This document shows positions 19,291-28,186 of a stretch of 45,444 nt of DNA, one piece after another. The DNA is from Chloroflexota bacterium (GTDB lineage: Bacteria; Chloroflexota; Dehalococcoidia; E44-bin15), in NCBI GenBank assembly GCA_030604825.1, contig JAUVVB010000014.1:1-45444 (forward strand), written 5' to 3'. The notes beneath the pieces were generated by a model. It was not told where the DNA came from. It was given only the letters and a program-made list of their open reading frames with translations, and made no database searches. Made by a program: the position numbers and the translations under genes. Positions within the stretch are counted from its first letter, which is position 1; each line of letters opens with the position of its first letter.

Positions 19291-21441
19291 ATGATTCCCA
19301 TCAAGCTGGCGCTGAGGAACTTCATGTGCTATCGAGAAAACGTGCCCTCCCTTTCCCTCCAGGGCATTCACCTGGCCTGCCTTTGCGGCGATAACGGAAA
19401 CGGGAAGTCAGCGCTCCTGGATGCTATGACCTGGGCCCTCTGGGGAAAGGCGAGAGGGGTTGAGCGGAGGGGTGCTGACAATCTGGTGCATTTAGGCAAG
19501 GCGGAGATGGAAGTCGAGTTTGAGTTTCTCGCTGGTCAGGATAGATACCGCATCCTTCGCAAGTGGACTAAATCTGCTCCAAGGCGCAAGGGAGGCGGTA
19601 GTCTGGAATTGCAGCTTGCCACGGATGGCGAATTTAGGCCCATAACGGGCAACACCATGGACGAGACGCAGAAAAAAATCATTCAGATCCTGCGCATGGA
19701 CTATGAGACCTTCATCAATAGCGCCTTTTTGCTCCAGGGGCGCGCCGACAAGTTCACCATAGCGGATCCCAGGGAACGCAAGGAGATCCTGGCCAATATC
19801 CTTGACCTCTCCCTCTACGATGAGCTGGAGGAGCGGGCAAAAAGCCGCGCCAGGGAACGGGAAAGGGAGATGACGGTTCTGAAGACGGAGATAGAGGCTA
19901 TGGATCATGAGCTGGCGCATAAGGGGGAGTATGAAGCCCAGCTCCGTGAGGTGGGGGAAGCGATTGCGGAATTGGAAAGGGATTTGCAAAGACAGCAGGG
20001 CGTGGTGGATGCCCTCAGGGAGCAGAAGAGGGGGCTTGACCTGAAGAAGCAGCAAGGGGAGGAAATAGATAGTCGTATCAAACAGGTGGAGGCAGAGCTA
20101 GCTTATTTTGAGCACCAGGTTGCAGCCCACCGCCAGAAGATAGAGGGATATGAGAGGGTGCTTGCCAGCTACCAGGAGGAGCTAGCTAAGGTCCACTATG
20201 GGCTGGCTGAGCTGATGAGGTTAGAAGAAGGGCTGGTGGAAAAGAGGGGGAGGGCTGAGGAGGCTTCAAATCGAATCCATCATCTCACATCCACCAATGC
20301 CCGGCTGAAGGAGGAGATGAACGAGCTCAAAGAGAAGCTTGACCTCCTATCTAAGGGGGAGGAAAATTGCCCCTTATGTGGGACGGAATTGGGGGTAGAG
20401 GGGAGGGAGAGGATCATGGCCAGCTACCAGGCGCAGGGGAAGGAGAAGGCCGACTCTTATCGGATCAATGAGGGGGAGGTAAGGCAGTTGGAGGTGGAGA
20501 GAAAGGCACTAACGCGGGAGATAGGCGAGCTGGAGAGCAGGATAACCTCGGGGCGGGCTCAGTGGGAGAGGCAGCGGGAGGCCCTGGAGAGGGACCACGC
20601 CGAGGCGGAGAGTTCCCTGCCTGGGGAGAGGGAGGCCGTGGCGCAGGCCAGCGATGCCCTCCACGGGCGGAAAGCTGCCCTTATGGCTGATATCCAGAGA
20701 CGGGAATCAATGGCGGCGGAGATCGCTGCCCTTCCCCAGCTTGAAAGCAGCCTGGCAAGCGCTGAGCAAGCCCTTGAGGAACTAACCCAGCGACAGCGAG
20801 CGGGGCGCGACAAACTGGTAGAGCTGCAAACGGAGTTGAAGCGCCTCGCCTCGCTGGAGCGAAGCAGGATGGAGAAGAACGAGGCATTGCTAAACGCATC
20901 CAAAGAAAAGGCGATCTACGATGAGCTCGCCCTTGCCTTTGGCAAGAGGGGGATTCAGGCCCTCATCATCGAAACGGCCCTTCCCGAGATCGAGGAGGAG
21001 GCCAACCGGCTTCTTTCCCGGATGACCGATGGCAGGATGCATGTGAAGCTGGAAACGCAGCGCCCTCTCAAAACCGGGAAGGGTGAACCAGTGGAAACCC
21101 TTGACATAAACATATCGGATGAACTGGGCACGCGCCGCTATGAGATGTATAGCGGTGGGGAGGCGTTTCGCATCAACTTTGCGCTGCGCATCGCCCTCTC
21201 CAAGCTTCTGGCACGGCGAGCCGGAGCCCCGCTGCCCACCCTTTTCATCGATGAGGGATTTGGCACCCAGGACAGCAGCGGCAGGGATAAGCTGGTGGAG
21301 GCGATAAACTCCATTCAGGAAGACTTTGATAAGATCATCGTCATCACCCACATTGAGGAGCTCAAGGATGCCTTCCCGGTGCGCATCGAGGTGAGCAAGG
21401 GAGAGGAAGGTTCGTTTTTCGAGGTCATCGAGGCGGGCTAG
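19291..21441 (+). CDS. SbcC/Rad50-like ATPase
   Basis: This is an SMC-like ATPase of the SbcC/Rad50 type, which with the SbcD/Mre11 nuclease processes DNA ends and hairpins. The Walker A motif GDNGNGKSA is at 33-41. Long coiled-coil arms flank a zinc hook, CPLCGTEL, at about 360-363. The ABC signature region MYSGGEAFRINFALRIALSK is near 620, followed by Walker B TLFIDEGFGTQD and the conserved VITHIEEL. At 716 residues it is shorter than the roughly 1000-residue E. coli protein, mainly in the coils, as in archaeal and clostridial types. No sbcD gene is adjacent. The ribosome site GAGGAGGGG precedes ATG 19291. Confidence 0.9.
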   Translation: MIPIKLALRNFMCYRENVPSLSLQGIHLACLCGDNGNGKSALLDAMTWALWGKARGVERRGADNLVHLGKAEMEVEFEFLAGQDRYRILRKWTKSAPRRKGGGSLELQLATDGEFRPITGNTMDETQKKIIQILRMDYETFINSAFLLQGRADKFTIADPRERKEILANILDLSLYDELEERAKSRAREREREMTVLKTEIEAMDHELAHKGEYEAQLREVGEAIAELERDLQRQQGVVDALREQKRGLDLKKQQGEEIDSRIKQVEAELAYFEHQVAAHRQKIEGYERVLASYQEELAKVHYGLAELMRLEEGLVEKRGRAEEASNRIHHLTSTNARLKEEMNELKEKLDLLSKGEENCPLCGTELGVEGRERIMASYQAQGKEKADSYRINEGEVRQLEVERKALTREIGELESRITSGRAQWERQREALERDHAEAESSLPGEREAVAQASDALHGRKAALMADIQRRESMAAEIAALPQLESSLASAEQALEELTQRQRAGRDKLVELQTELKRLASLERSRMEKNEALLNASKEKAIYDELALAFGKRGIQALIIETALPEIEEEANRLLSRMTDGRMHVKLETQRPLKTGKGEPVETLDINISDELGTRRYEMYSGGEAFRINFALRIALSKLLARRAGAPLPTLFIDEGFGTQDSSGRDKLVEAINSIQEDFDKIIVITHIEELKDAFPVRIEVSKGEEGSFFEVIEAG

Positions 21442-21444
21442 TAA

Positions 21445-21473
21445 TTGACAGAGGGCGGTTCTGCGCTTAATAT
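21445..21473 (+). promoter_or_regulatory. Promoter of the amidohydrolase gene
   Basis: A perfect -35 box TTGACA (21445-21450) is followed after 17 bp by TAATAT (21468-21473). The transcript would start near 21480. The TTG that opens the longest reading frame of the next gene is part of this -35 box and cannot be its start. Confidence 0.5.
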
Positions 21474-21501
21474 TTGCTACACTGCTCCGAGTAGGTTGAA
21501 A

Positions 21502-22374
21502 ATGATCATTGATGCCCACTATCATCTCGAAGAGCGGATGGAAACGGTGGATCGGATGCTCGATCAGATGAACCGACACGGCATAAGTTGCATCGCCCTC
21601 ATCCCAACAATGCAGGACCCCTTCCATTTCGGAAGAATCGCCGAGAAGTCGTCGGCAGTGATGCGGAAGGCGCTAACAGGCAGATTGCGTAGCGCGGGAT
21701 TACGCATGTACAGGTCATTGGTGACCGCCGATGGGAAGTTCTTGGTCATGAACGAGCGCTACCCCATCTACGATGAGCCCGACAATGAAAGCGTGGCGCG
21801 GGTTATGCAAGCTCACCCGGATAGGTTCTGCGGCTGGATATTCGTCAATCCCAGAGTAGCCGACCCGATGGCAGAGGTGGAGAAATGGGTGGGAAAACCC
21901 GGCTGGATCGGGGTGAAGACTCATCCCTTTATGCATCGCTACCCCGTGGCGATGCTCGACGACGTCGCCGCTTCCTGCGGCGACAAGGGCTTGCCTATAC
22001 TTTTGCACCTGGGGGGAGACCGGGAACGTGGCGACTACCGGTACCTGCCTGAGCGACACCCGAACCTGAAGGTCCTGTACGCCCACGCTGGCGTGCCTTT
22101 CTATAGAGAGCTCTGGGATTACGTCAAAAAGAAGGACAGCGTTTTCGTGGACCTGTCAAGCCCCTACCTCGACGAGCCGTTGCGGCTCAGCGCCGTCAAA
22201 GCCCTCGGAGCTGAAAAGTGCCTTTACGGTACCGACGGCCCCTATGGCTACCCCGACACTGACGGCTTATACGACCACGGCAAGATATTGAATGAGATTC
22301 TTCAGTGGCCTCTACCCGATGCAGACAAGGAACGAATCATTGGAGGCAACTTCATAGAAATTACGGGCAGCTGA
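21502..22374 (+). CDS. TIM-barrel amidohydrolase (amidohydrolase-2 family)
   Basis: This is a 290-residue metal-dependent hydrolase or decarboxylase-like protein. It opens with MIIDAHYHLEER, whose HxH pair is the first metal ligand of the family. Later motifs are GWIGVKTHPFMHRYP, LPILLHLGGD, LKVLYAHAGVPF and YGTDGPYGYPD, which supply the usual His and Asp ligands. Members of this family act on 2-pyrones, dihydroorotate-like rings or aromatic acids; the substrate here is unknown. ATG 21502 is preferred because the upstream frame lies in the promoter. The bases just before the ATG closely resemble those before the next gene. Confidence 0.8.
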   Translation: MIIDAHYHLEERMETVDRMLDQMNRHGISCIALIPTMQDPFHFGRIAEKSSAVMRKALTGRLRSAGLRMYRSLVTADGKFLVMNERYPIYDEPDNESVARVMQAHPDRFCGWIFVNPRVADPMAEVEKWVGKPGWIGVKTHPFMHRYPVAMLDDVAASCGDKGLPILLHLGGDRERGDYRYLPERHPNLKVLYAHAGVPFYRELWDYVKKKDSVFVDLSSPYLDEPLRLSAVKALGAEKCLYGTDGPYGYPDTDGLYDHGKILNEILQWPLPDADKERIIGGNFIEITGS

Positions 22375-22417
22375 CGCGGCCGATTTTTCTTCCCTACACT
22401 GCTCTGAGGAGGTTAAG

Positions 22418-22894
22418 ATGGCAATCGAGGTAACGGTCAAGAGGACGGAGCCAAGGACGGTAGCCTTCATATCGATGAAGGGATCTTACACCCAGATGGG
22501 GGAGGCTTTTCCCAGGCTCTTTGGCTGGGTTGCAGAGAAGGGCTACCCCATAGCTGGGCCCCCCACGGGGGTTTACCTCAATGTCCCGGGGCAGGTGCCC
22601 GATGAGGAGTTACTCTGGGAGCTCCAGTGCCCAATAGGTGGGGACATTGTTCCTATCGGGCCTGATGAGCGGGGCCTGGGTGTCAAGAGGGTGGAGGGGG
22701 CAGAGGTCGCCGCCACCATGCACAAGGGGCCTTTCCACGAGGTGGGCAAGACCTATGCTGCCCTGACTGTCTGGATTATGGCGAATGGCTATGAGATCGC
22801 TGGGCCGGGGGAGGAAATCTACCTCAGCGAGCCGCAGAAGACGCCCCCGGAGGAGCTTCTCACCGAGGTCAGGTTCCCGGTGCGGAAGAGGTAG
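22418..22894 (+). CDS. GyrI-like (SOUL/Rob effector-binding) small-molecule-binding protein
   Basis: This 158-residue soluble protein belongs to the GyrI-like family, in which two repeats of an SHS2-type module form a cleft for hydrophobic ligands. It starts IEVTVKRTEPRTVAFISMKGSY, and both halves carry the tyrosine/glycine pattern ending in AGPPTGVYLN and AGPGEEIYLSEP. There is no DNA-binding domain, so it is a stand-alone ligand-binding or hydrolase-like member rather than a regulator. The ribosome site GAGGAGG precedes ATG 22418. A copy of its last 20 codons and some downstream sequence recurs about 860 bases further on. Confidence 0.85.
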   Translation: MAIEVTVKRTEPRTVAFISMKGSYTQMGEAFPRLFGWVAEKGYPIAGPPTGVYLNVPGQVPDEELLWELQCPIGGDIVPIGPDERGLGVKRVEGAEVAATMHKGPFHEVGKTYAALTVWIMANGYEIAGPGEEIYLSEPQKTPPEELLTEVRFPVRKR

Positions 22895-22938
22895 GAGGCT
22901 GGCACTTTGCCATTTTCGAGGCGGGATTCAAGATTTGG
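22823..22938. repeat. Copy A of a 115-bp duplication (3' end of the GyrI-like gene)
   Basis: This segment covers the last 24 codons of the GyrI-like gene and 44 bases beyond its stop. It aligns with 23678-23792 at roughly 80-85% identity by eye, with at least one one-base gap. The two copies bracket the methyltransferase gene. Confidence 0.8.
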
Positions 22939-23584
22939 ATGTACTCAAAATATAGTAAAAGCCTCCGAAACATTCCTCATAATCAACTTCGTTGCATTTT
23001 GATTTAATGTAAGCGGCCACGTCTTGGTGCAAGTCAATTGCTCCAAATTTTCTACTAAACCATTCCATGAAGGGGTTCCCGAGCTTGTATGGCATTCGGG
23101 AACTAAGTCTCATTCCTATCACCGCAAATTTACCTTCTGGCTTCAGCAGATGAAATATCTTATCAACCGCAGCCCCATAGTCAGGCATTATTTCCATGGC
23201 AAACGTGCAAAGTGCTGCATCGAAGAGAATTCCTGGTTCATAATCTGTAATGCTCATATTCACCAGCTCTATGTTTGTCCATTTGCGTTTTATGATTTGC
23301 CTCTCTGCTGCCTTCAACACACCTGGCGAAAGGTCAACCCCGACAAGCCTTCCGTCGTTACGTAAATAACTTTCAATAATCTTGAAATTCAATCCTGTGC
23401 CACAAGCTACATCGAGGACAATAGAGTTGCCGGTTAAGTTCAAAGAGGCTATGGCTTTTTTTCGATAAATAGAATTTTCCGTACTGCGGCTAAACAATGT
23501 GTCCAAGTACCAGAACAGGGGAATCTTAACAGACCTATCGTATGATGCTCTAATTGCATCATCGTCAAGCTTCATAGTGTTCAT
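22928..23584 (-). CDS. Class I SAM-dependent methyltransferase
   Basis: This is a 218-residue UbiE/Methyltransf_11-like enzyme. Motif I is VLDVACGTGLNFKII (about 54-68), followed by the acidic loop LVGVDLSPGVLKAAERQI and the motif II region DAALCTFAMEIMPDYGAAV. The substrate is unknown. The gene is clearly more AT-rich and uses A/T-ending codons more than its neighbours, suggesting horizontal acquisition. It is bracketed by a direct duplication of the end of the GyrI-like gene, and its promoter region resembles that of the transglutaminase-like gene. Confidence 0.85.
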   Translation of the reverse strand: MNTMKLDDDAIRASYDRSVKIPLFWYLDTLFSRSTENSIYRKKAIASLNLTGNSIVLDVACGTGLNFKIIESYLRNDGRLVGVDLSPGVLKAAERQIIKRKWTNIELVNMSITDYEPGILFDAALCTFAMEIMPDYGAAVDKIFHLLKPEGKFAVIGMRLSSRMPYKLGNPFMEWFSRKFGAIDLHQDVAAYIKSKCNEVDYEECFGGFYYILSTSKS

Positions 23585-23600
23585 GTCCTCAGTTTAGGAT

Positions 23601-23649
23601 GCGTTTCGCCCGATCCGCTGTGTCCTGCCCTGTGCCTATTGTAGCACTT
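23601..23649 (-). repeat. Repeated promoter-like segment, copy 1
   Basis: This 49-bp segment upstream of the methyltransferase recurs at 24638-24685 with about 90% identity and a one-base gap. It contains the palindrome GTGC-N8-GCAC at 23632-23647. On the minus strand the N8 holds a -10-like TACAAT. No well-spaced -35 box is seen. Confidence 0.65.
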
Positions 23650-23677
23650 CTCCTCCGTCAAACTATAGCTCCAGCTC

Positions 23678-23792
23678 CTCAGCGAGTCGGAAAAGACGCC
23701 CCTGGAGGAGCTCTTAACCGAGGTCAGGTTCGCGGTGCGGAAGAGGTAGAGGGCTTGGGCTTTGCCATTTTCGGGCGGGGTTCAGAATTTGG
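23678..23792 (+). pseudogene. Remnant C-terminus of a GyrI-like gene (copy B of the duplication)
   Basis: The frame SEKTPLEELLTEVRFAVRKR followed by a TAG stop matches the end of the intact GyrI-like protein (PQKTPPEELLTEVRFPVRKR). The similarity continues about 40 bases past the stop. Upstream of 23678 the resemblance stops abruptly, so only the tail of a second copy remains. Differences fall on whole codons and keep the frame open, suggesting it was once a functional paralog that later lost its body, or was duplicated together with a paralog now gone. Confidence 0.7.
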
Positions 23793-23806
23793 GGCAACGT
23801 TTTGCG

Positions 23807-23876
23807 GGCTTTGCGAAGTGCCGAAGGCATTTGGGCGAAGCGTAGCGAAGCCGCGAAGCCTGTGTTAGGCAAAGCC
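23807..23876. repeat. Hairpin-rich intergenic element
   Basis: GGCTTTGCG (23807-23815) can pair with CGCGAAGCC (23852-23860) or, through GGCTTTGC, with GCAAAGCC (23869-23876). An inner TGCC/GGCA hairpin lies at 23819-23829. GCGAAG occurs four times within about 45 bases. It looks like a small palindromic intergenic repeat, but no second copy is present in the window. With the preceding features this accounts for the gene-free stretch 23585-23923. Confidence 0.4.
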
Positions 23877-23923
23877 AGGCTATTATTTCCTCCAAGCACA
23901 TCCCAATAAGTGGAAGCGCCCGT

Positions 23924-24610
23924 TCATCGCTTACGAATCTCCTTTACACGCCGATTGATAAGAAAGAACATAAACCATCCGAAAAGCCTATTACTCGGTG
24001 GCATAGGTTCGCCTCTCTTTCTGGCCTCCGTCATTGCATCATCTAGGGAAGCAAAAGTACCAACATCCTTAACAATCCATGGTTTGAACAAGATGAGGTT
24101 TGTCTCTCCGTCCCAATCAATCGTAGGGATCTGCTCTTTCGTAAAGGACCCCATTCTAAGGCCTGTCTTATACCATGCTTCATCCATTAGCCCCTCACAA
24201 GCTATCCACCCCTCAGCAAGATAGCACTCACACCAAGGGTGTGTTATAAACGGCATCCTATCATACATAAATCTAGGAGCAATGTACTCGAGGAGTTCCT
24301 TGCGCAGATGAACATAATAGCATCTTGCCGGAATTCCAACCACCCGCAATAAAGCAATCTGAAGATTGGTTTTAGTAAAACAGAATCCTATCCCTTTCTT
24401 AAGCGTGTGCGATGCTTTTGCGTCTGGGTAATCCATGCCAAAGGGTATTTGTTCCCTTACAAAATAGAATATTTTCAACGCTGCCTCTTTCGGAGTTTCG
24501 GCACCCCTGATAATCTCCTTTGCTTTTTCCTTCAGCTTTACGTTATCACAGTCACATAACTTCGTTGGCATTAGATATTCATCCATGCCTTCCGGTTTTT
24601 GCCATGCCAT
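23924..24610 (-). CDS. Transglutaminase-like domain protein
   Basis: This 228-residue protein has a transglutaminase/protease-like core. The likely catalytic cysteine is C77 in GIGFCFTKTN, the histidine is H124 in ITHPWCECYL and an acidic partner is near D143. The segment LLRVVGIPARCYYVH is typical of the fold. Such stand-alone bacterial proteins are usually hydrolases or of unknown function rather than cross-linkers. No signal peptide is seen; the C-terminus carries a short hydrophobic WFMFFLINRR stretch. The gene is AT-richer than the flanking conserved genes, like the methyltransferase gene, and shares the same upstream repeat. Confidence 0.8.
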   Translation of the reverse strand: MAWQKPEGMDEYLMPTKLCDCDNVKLKEKAKEIIRGAETPKEAALKIFYFVREQIPFGMDYPDAKASHTLKKGIGFCFTKTNLQIALLRVVGIPARCYYVHLRKELLEYIAPRFMYDRMPFITHPWCECYLAEGWIACEGLMDEAWYKTGLRMGSFTKEQIPTIDWDGETNLILFKPWIVKDVGTFASLDDAMTEARKRGEPMPPSNRLFGWFMFFLINRRVKEIRKR

Positions 24611-24637
24611 TTTATTACCCCCTTTACGTTGGAAGCT

Positions 24638-24685
24638 GCGTTTCGCCCGATCCGCTCAGTCTTCCCTGTGCCTATTGTAGCACTT
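24638..24685 (-). repeat. Repeated promoter-like segment, copy 2
   Basis: This is the second copy of the segment at 23601-23649, lying between the transglutaminase-like gene and the end of the HD gene. The palindrome GTGC-N8-GCAC is at 24668-24683, again with TACAAT inside on the minus strand. Conservation of both the box and its position suggests a common control site. Confidence 0.65.
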
Positions 24686-25237
24686 TTACAGCCCTATATC
24701 CTCAGCGATTCCTTGCATCGCCTCAAGCCCCAGGGCGATGAAATCCTCAAGCTCAAGGCCAAGCTCGCTGCACTGGGCGATCTGCTCCCGGTTGGCCCCG
24801 GCGGCAAATCTCTTCTCGCCGAAGCGCTTCATCACGGAGTCCGCACTGAGCTCGGCGAGCTTTTTGTCGGGGCGAACCAGGGCTGCGGCGACGATGAGGC
24901 CGGTCAAGGGGTCGGCGCAGAAAAGGGCCTTATCGAGCAGGGTCTGGCAGGGGATGCCATGGGCTTCGTTATGGCACAGGATGGCCTGCGCCATCCTATC
25001 GCTGGCCCCCAGCTCCCGGGCGATGTCCGCCCCCAGCTTGCTATGGGTTGAGGGGGCGTCCTCGGTGAGTTCCACATCTATGTCATGGAGGAGCCCGGTA
25101 AGCCCCCACTCCTCCTCATCCTGGCCAAACCTCCTTGCCAGCGCCCTCATGATGGCCTCGGTGGCCAGCATGTGGTTGATGAGGTTCTGGTTTTCCACGT
25201 TGGCCCTGATGGAGGCTAGGGCTTCATCCCGGGTCAT
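24686..25237 (-). CDS. HD-domain phosphohydrolase
   Basis: This 183-residue soluble HD-superfamily protein resembles the short COG2316-type hydrolases. The metal ligands are in [10 protein letters not shown] (His), [10 protein letters not shown] (HD) and the later [15 protein letters not shown] and ILCHNEAHG histidines. The substrate is unknown; nucleotides are the usual targets. Its ATG overlaps the uvrA stop (ATGA), so it is translated from the uvrA message. The pairing suggests a housekeeping link to nucleotide or DNA damage metabolism, which is an inference. Confidence 0.85.
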   Translation of the reverse strand: MTRDEALASIRANVENQNLINHMLATEAIMRALARRFGQDEEEWGLTGLLHDIDVELTEDAPSTHSKLGADIARELGASDRMAQAILCHNEAHGIPCQTLLDKALFCADPLTGLIVAAALVRPDKKLAELSADSVMKRFGEKRFAAGANREQIAQCSELGLELEDFIALGLEAMQGIAEDIGL

Positions 25238-28155
25238 CGCCTCTCATCCTCGGATGTCCTCGGCGTATTATAGCTTATCTTCCTGGAGATAGTTACTTCC
25301 GGCTCGTGCTCGGCCAGCTTCACCTTGAGATACTGCCCGGTGAAGGAGCCCTCGATCTTGGCCACCTCCTCGGGCGTTCCGGTGGCGATGACATATCCCC
25401 CCTCATCGCCGGCACCAGGACCCAGGTCGATGATGTAGTCGGTATTCTTGATCAGGTCCAGATGGTGCTCGATGAGGATCACGGTATTGCCCGTATCCAC
25501 CAGGCGATGGAGCACCCCGAGCAACGCCACCGCATCCTCAAAGGATAGCCCGGTGGTGGGCTCATCCAGGATGTAGAGGGTCTTGCCCGTTGCCCTCTTG
25601 GAGAGCTCGGTGGAGAGCTTCACCCGCTGTGCCTCGCCCCCGGATAGGGTTGTGGCCGGCTGCCCCAGCTTGATATAGCCCAGACCAACGTCCTTGAGCG
25701 TTTCCAGCTTGCTTTTCACCCTGGGGAAGTGCTCAAAGAAGGAAAAGGCCTCGTCCACGCTCATCTCCAGGACCTCGGCGATGTTCTTGCCCTTAAATCT
25801 GATCTCCAGCGCCTCCCGGTTGTAGCGCTTTCCCTTGCACACCTCGCAGGGAACGGTGACATCGGGGAGAAACTGCATCTCGATCTGGATGTAGCCAGCG
25901 CCGCCGCAGGCCTCGCAGCGCCCCCCCTTAACGTTGAAGGAGAAGCGCCCTGGGGAGTAGCCCCGCATGCGGGCGTCAGGCACGGTGGCGAAGAACTCGC
26001 GGATGGGGGTGAAGGTCCCGGTGTAGGTTGCCGGGTTTGAGCGCGGGGTGCGCCCGATGGGCGACTGGTCGATATTTACCACCTTATCGATGTTCCCCAG
26101 CCCCTCGATGCCATCGCAATCCCCGGGGCGCTCCTTGGCCTTGTAGAAGACCTGGGCCAGCTTCTTATACAGGATCTCATCGATGAGGGTGCTCTTGCCG
26201 CTCCCGGAGACGCCGGTGATGCAAACGAATCTCCCCAAGGGGATATGGACATCGATATTCTTCAGGTTGTTCTGGCGAGCTCCCCTGATCACCAGCTCCT
26301 TCCCCGAGCCGGGGCGGCGCTCTTGGGGAAGGGGGATTTGTTTCTGTCCGCTTAGATACTGACCGGTTAGGGAGTGGGGGCAGTTCATGATATCCTCGAT
26401 GGTGCCGGCGACCACGATCTCCCCACCGTCATCCCCGGCGCCGGGCCCCATATCGATGATGTGGTCAGCAGCCCTCATCATCGCCTCATCGTGCTCCACT
26501 ATCAGGATGGTATTCCCCAGATCCCTGAGCTTCTTCAGGGTTCTGATGAGGCGATGACAATCGGCGGCATGGAGTCCCACCGTGGGCTCATCGCAGATAT
26601 AGAGCACCCCCATGAGGCCGCTGCCGATCTGGGTGGCCAGGCGAATTCGCTGCGCCTCGCCGCCGGAGAGGGTGCTCGAGGGGCGGTCAATGGTGAGATA
26701 ATCCAGTCCCACGTCCTTGAGGAAACCAAGCCTTGCCTGAATCTCCTTGAGGATCTGGCTGGCGATGAGCAGCTCGCGCTGGCTCAATAAGGGCCTAGCC
26801 CTCCCATCGCCGGAAAGACGCCTTAGCCAATCCAGCGCTTGATCCACAGCCATCGCCGTCACCTGGGCGATGTTTTTGCCGGCGATGGTCACCGCCAGGG
26901 ATTCGGGCTTCAGTCGCTGCCCGTTGCAGGCGGTGCAGGGGTGGGTGGACATATAGCGCTCGATCTCCGATTTCATATAGTCGGATTCGGTCTCCCGGTA
27001 GCGCCGCTCCAGATAGGGGATCACCCCCTCATAGGAGGTGTAGTACTCGCGAATTCGGCCAAAGCGGTTTCGATATCGAACCAGCTCCCCCTCTTCGCCA
27101 TAGAGGATGAGCTGAAGGTGGCGCTGGCTCAGCTCCCGCACCGCCACGTGAACGGAAAAGCCATAACGCCGTGCCAGGGATTCCAGCTGGCTCAGGTGCC
27201 AGTAGCTCATGGAGCCGGCCCTGGCCCAGGGCTGGATCGCCCCCTCGGCAAGGGAGAGCTCTTTATTGGGGATCACTAGGTCGGGGTCGATCTCCATCTT
27301 CACCCCCAGGCCGGTGCAGGCGCGGCAGGCTCCATGAGGGCTATTGAAGCTGAAGGTTCGGGGTTCGATCTCCCCCAGGCTTATGCCGCAGTGCACGCAG
27401 GCGAAGTGCTCGGAGAAGAGGAGCTCCTCCCCATCGACAATGGAGACCAGCACCACCCCGCCGCCCAATTTCAGGGAGGTTTCCACCGAATCGGCGAGGC
27501 GGCTCTGCTGTTCCCCCCCCTCGATGATTAGCCTATCGACCACCGCCTCGATGGTATGCTTCTTATTCTTGTCCAGGTTGAAGTCCTCGGAGAGGTCGTG
27601 GATTCGCCCATCGGCCCTGACCCTGACATATCCTGCCTTCCTCAGGTCCTCGAAAACTCCCTGATGCTCCCCCTTTCGGTCCCTGATCAGGGGGGCCATT
27701 ATCATGATCCTGGTCCCCTGGGTTAGCTGGAGGAGGGAGTCCACGATCTGCTGCACCGTTTGCCGCGCGATCCTCCGCCCGCAATTGGGGCAATGAGGGT
27801 GTCCCACCCGGGCGAAGAGAAGCCTCAGATAATCATAGATCTCGGTTACCGTGCCCACCGTGGAGCGGGGATTTCTCCCCGGCCCCCTCTGATCGATGGA
27901 GATGGCGGGGCTCAGCCCCTCGATATAGTCCACATTGGGCTTCTCCAGCCTCCCCAGGAACTGGCGGGCATAAGCGGATCGCGACTCCACATAGCGACGT
28001 TGGCCCTCGGCATAGATGGTATCAAAGGCCAGGGAGCTCTTCCCCGAGCCCGAAACCCCGGTGATCACCACCAGCTTGTCCCGGGGGATGACCACATCGA
28101 TGTTCTTCAGGTTGTGCTCCCTTGCCCCCTTAATATATATGGCATCTAAAGGCAT
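25234..28155 (-). CDS. uvrA: Excinuclease ABC subunit A
   Basis: UvrA is the damage-sensing ATPase of nucleotide excision repair. Both ABC cassettes are complete, with Walker [27 protein letters not shown] near 33 and [16 protein letters not shown] near 645, each with an SGGEAQR signature. The zinc modules CPNC..., CVHCG...CRAC and CEACGGAGY...[10 protein letters not shown] are present. Conserved ends such as [15 protein letters not shown] and [27 protein letters not shown] confirm the family. At 973 residues it is slightly longer than E. coli UvrA (940). No uvrB or uvrC is nearby. Confidence 0.97.
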   Translation of the reverse strand: MPLDAIYIKGAREHNLKNIDVVIPRDKLVVITGVSGSGKSSLAFDTIYAEGQRRYVESRSAYARQFLGRLEKPNVDYIEGLSPAISIDQRGPGRNPRSTVGTVTEIYDYLRLLFARVGHPHCPNCGRRIARQTVQQIVDSLLQLTQGTRIMIMAPLIRDRKGEHQGVFEDLRKAGYVRVRADGRIHDLSEDFNLDKNKKHTIEAVVDRLIIEGGEQQSRLADSVETSLKLGGGVVLVSIVDGEELLFSEHFACVHCGISLGEIEPRTFSFNSPHGACRACTGLGVKMEIDPDLVIPNKELSLAEGAIQPWARAGSMSYWHLSQLESLARRYGFSVHVAVRELSQRHLQLILYGEEGELVRYRNRFGRIREYYTSYEGVIPYLERRYRETESDYMKSEIERYMSTHPCTACNGQRLKPESLAVTIAGKNIAQVTAMAVDQALDWLRRLSGDGRARPLLSQRELLIASQILKEIQARLGFLKDVGLDYLTIDRPSSTLSGGEAQRIRLATQIGSGLMGVLYICDEPTVGLHAADCHRLIRTLKKLRDLGNTILIVEHDEAMMRAADHIIDMGPGAGDDGGEIVVAGTIEDIMNCPHSLTGQYLSGQKQIPLPQERRPGSGKELVIRGARQNNLKNIDVHIPLGRFVCITGVSGSGKSTLIDEILYKKLAQVFYKAKERPGDCDGIEGLGNIDKVVNIDQSPIGRTPRSNPATYTGTFTPIREFFATVPDARMRGYSPGRFSFNVKGGRCEACGGAGYIQIEMQFLPDVTVPCEVCKGKRYNREALEIRFKGKNIAEVLEMSVDEAFSFFEHFPRVKSKLETLKDVGLGYIKLGQPATTLSGGEAQRVKLSTELSKRATGKTLYILDEPTTGLSFEDAVALLGVLHRLVDTGNTVILIEHHLDLIKNTDYIIDLGPGAGDEGGYVIATGTPEEVAKIEGSFTGQYLKVKLAEHEPEVTISRKISYNTPRTSEDERR

Positions 28156-28186
28156 TATCTGTTCCCCTGCTTATTGGTAACATTCT

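Noticed and set aside
21445-21501. N-terminal extension of the amidohydrolase from TTG 21445
   Set aside because: The TTG is the first three bases of a perfect -35 box and the family starts at the DAHYH motif next to ATG 21502.
23714-23899. Small minus-strand frame across the hairpin-rich element
   Set aside because: Its translation is driven by the repeated GCGAAG units and it overlaps the GyrI remnant; it is more likely non-coding.
22928-24685. The AT-rich islet as a prophage or transposon
   Set aside because: No integrase, transposase, terminal inverted repeats or target duplication is seen; only small repeats and one gene-tail duplication.
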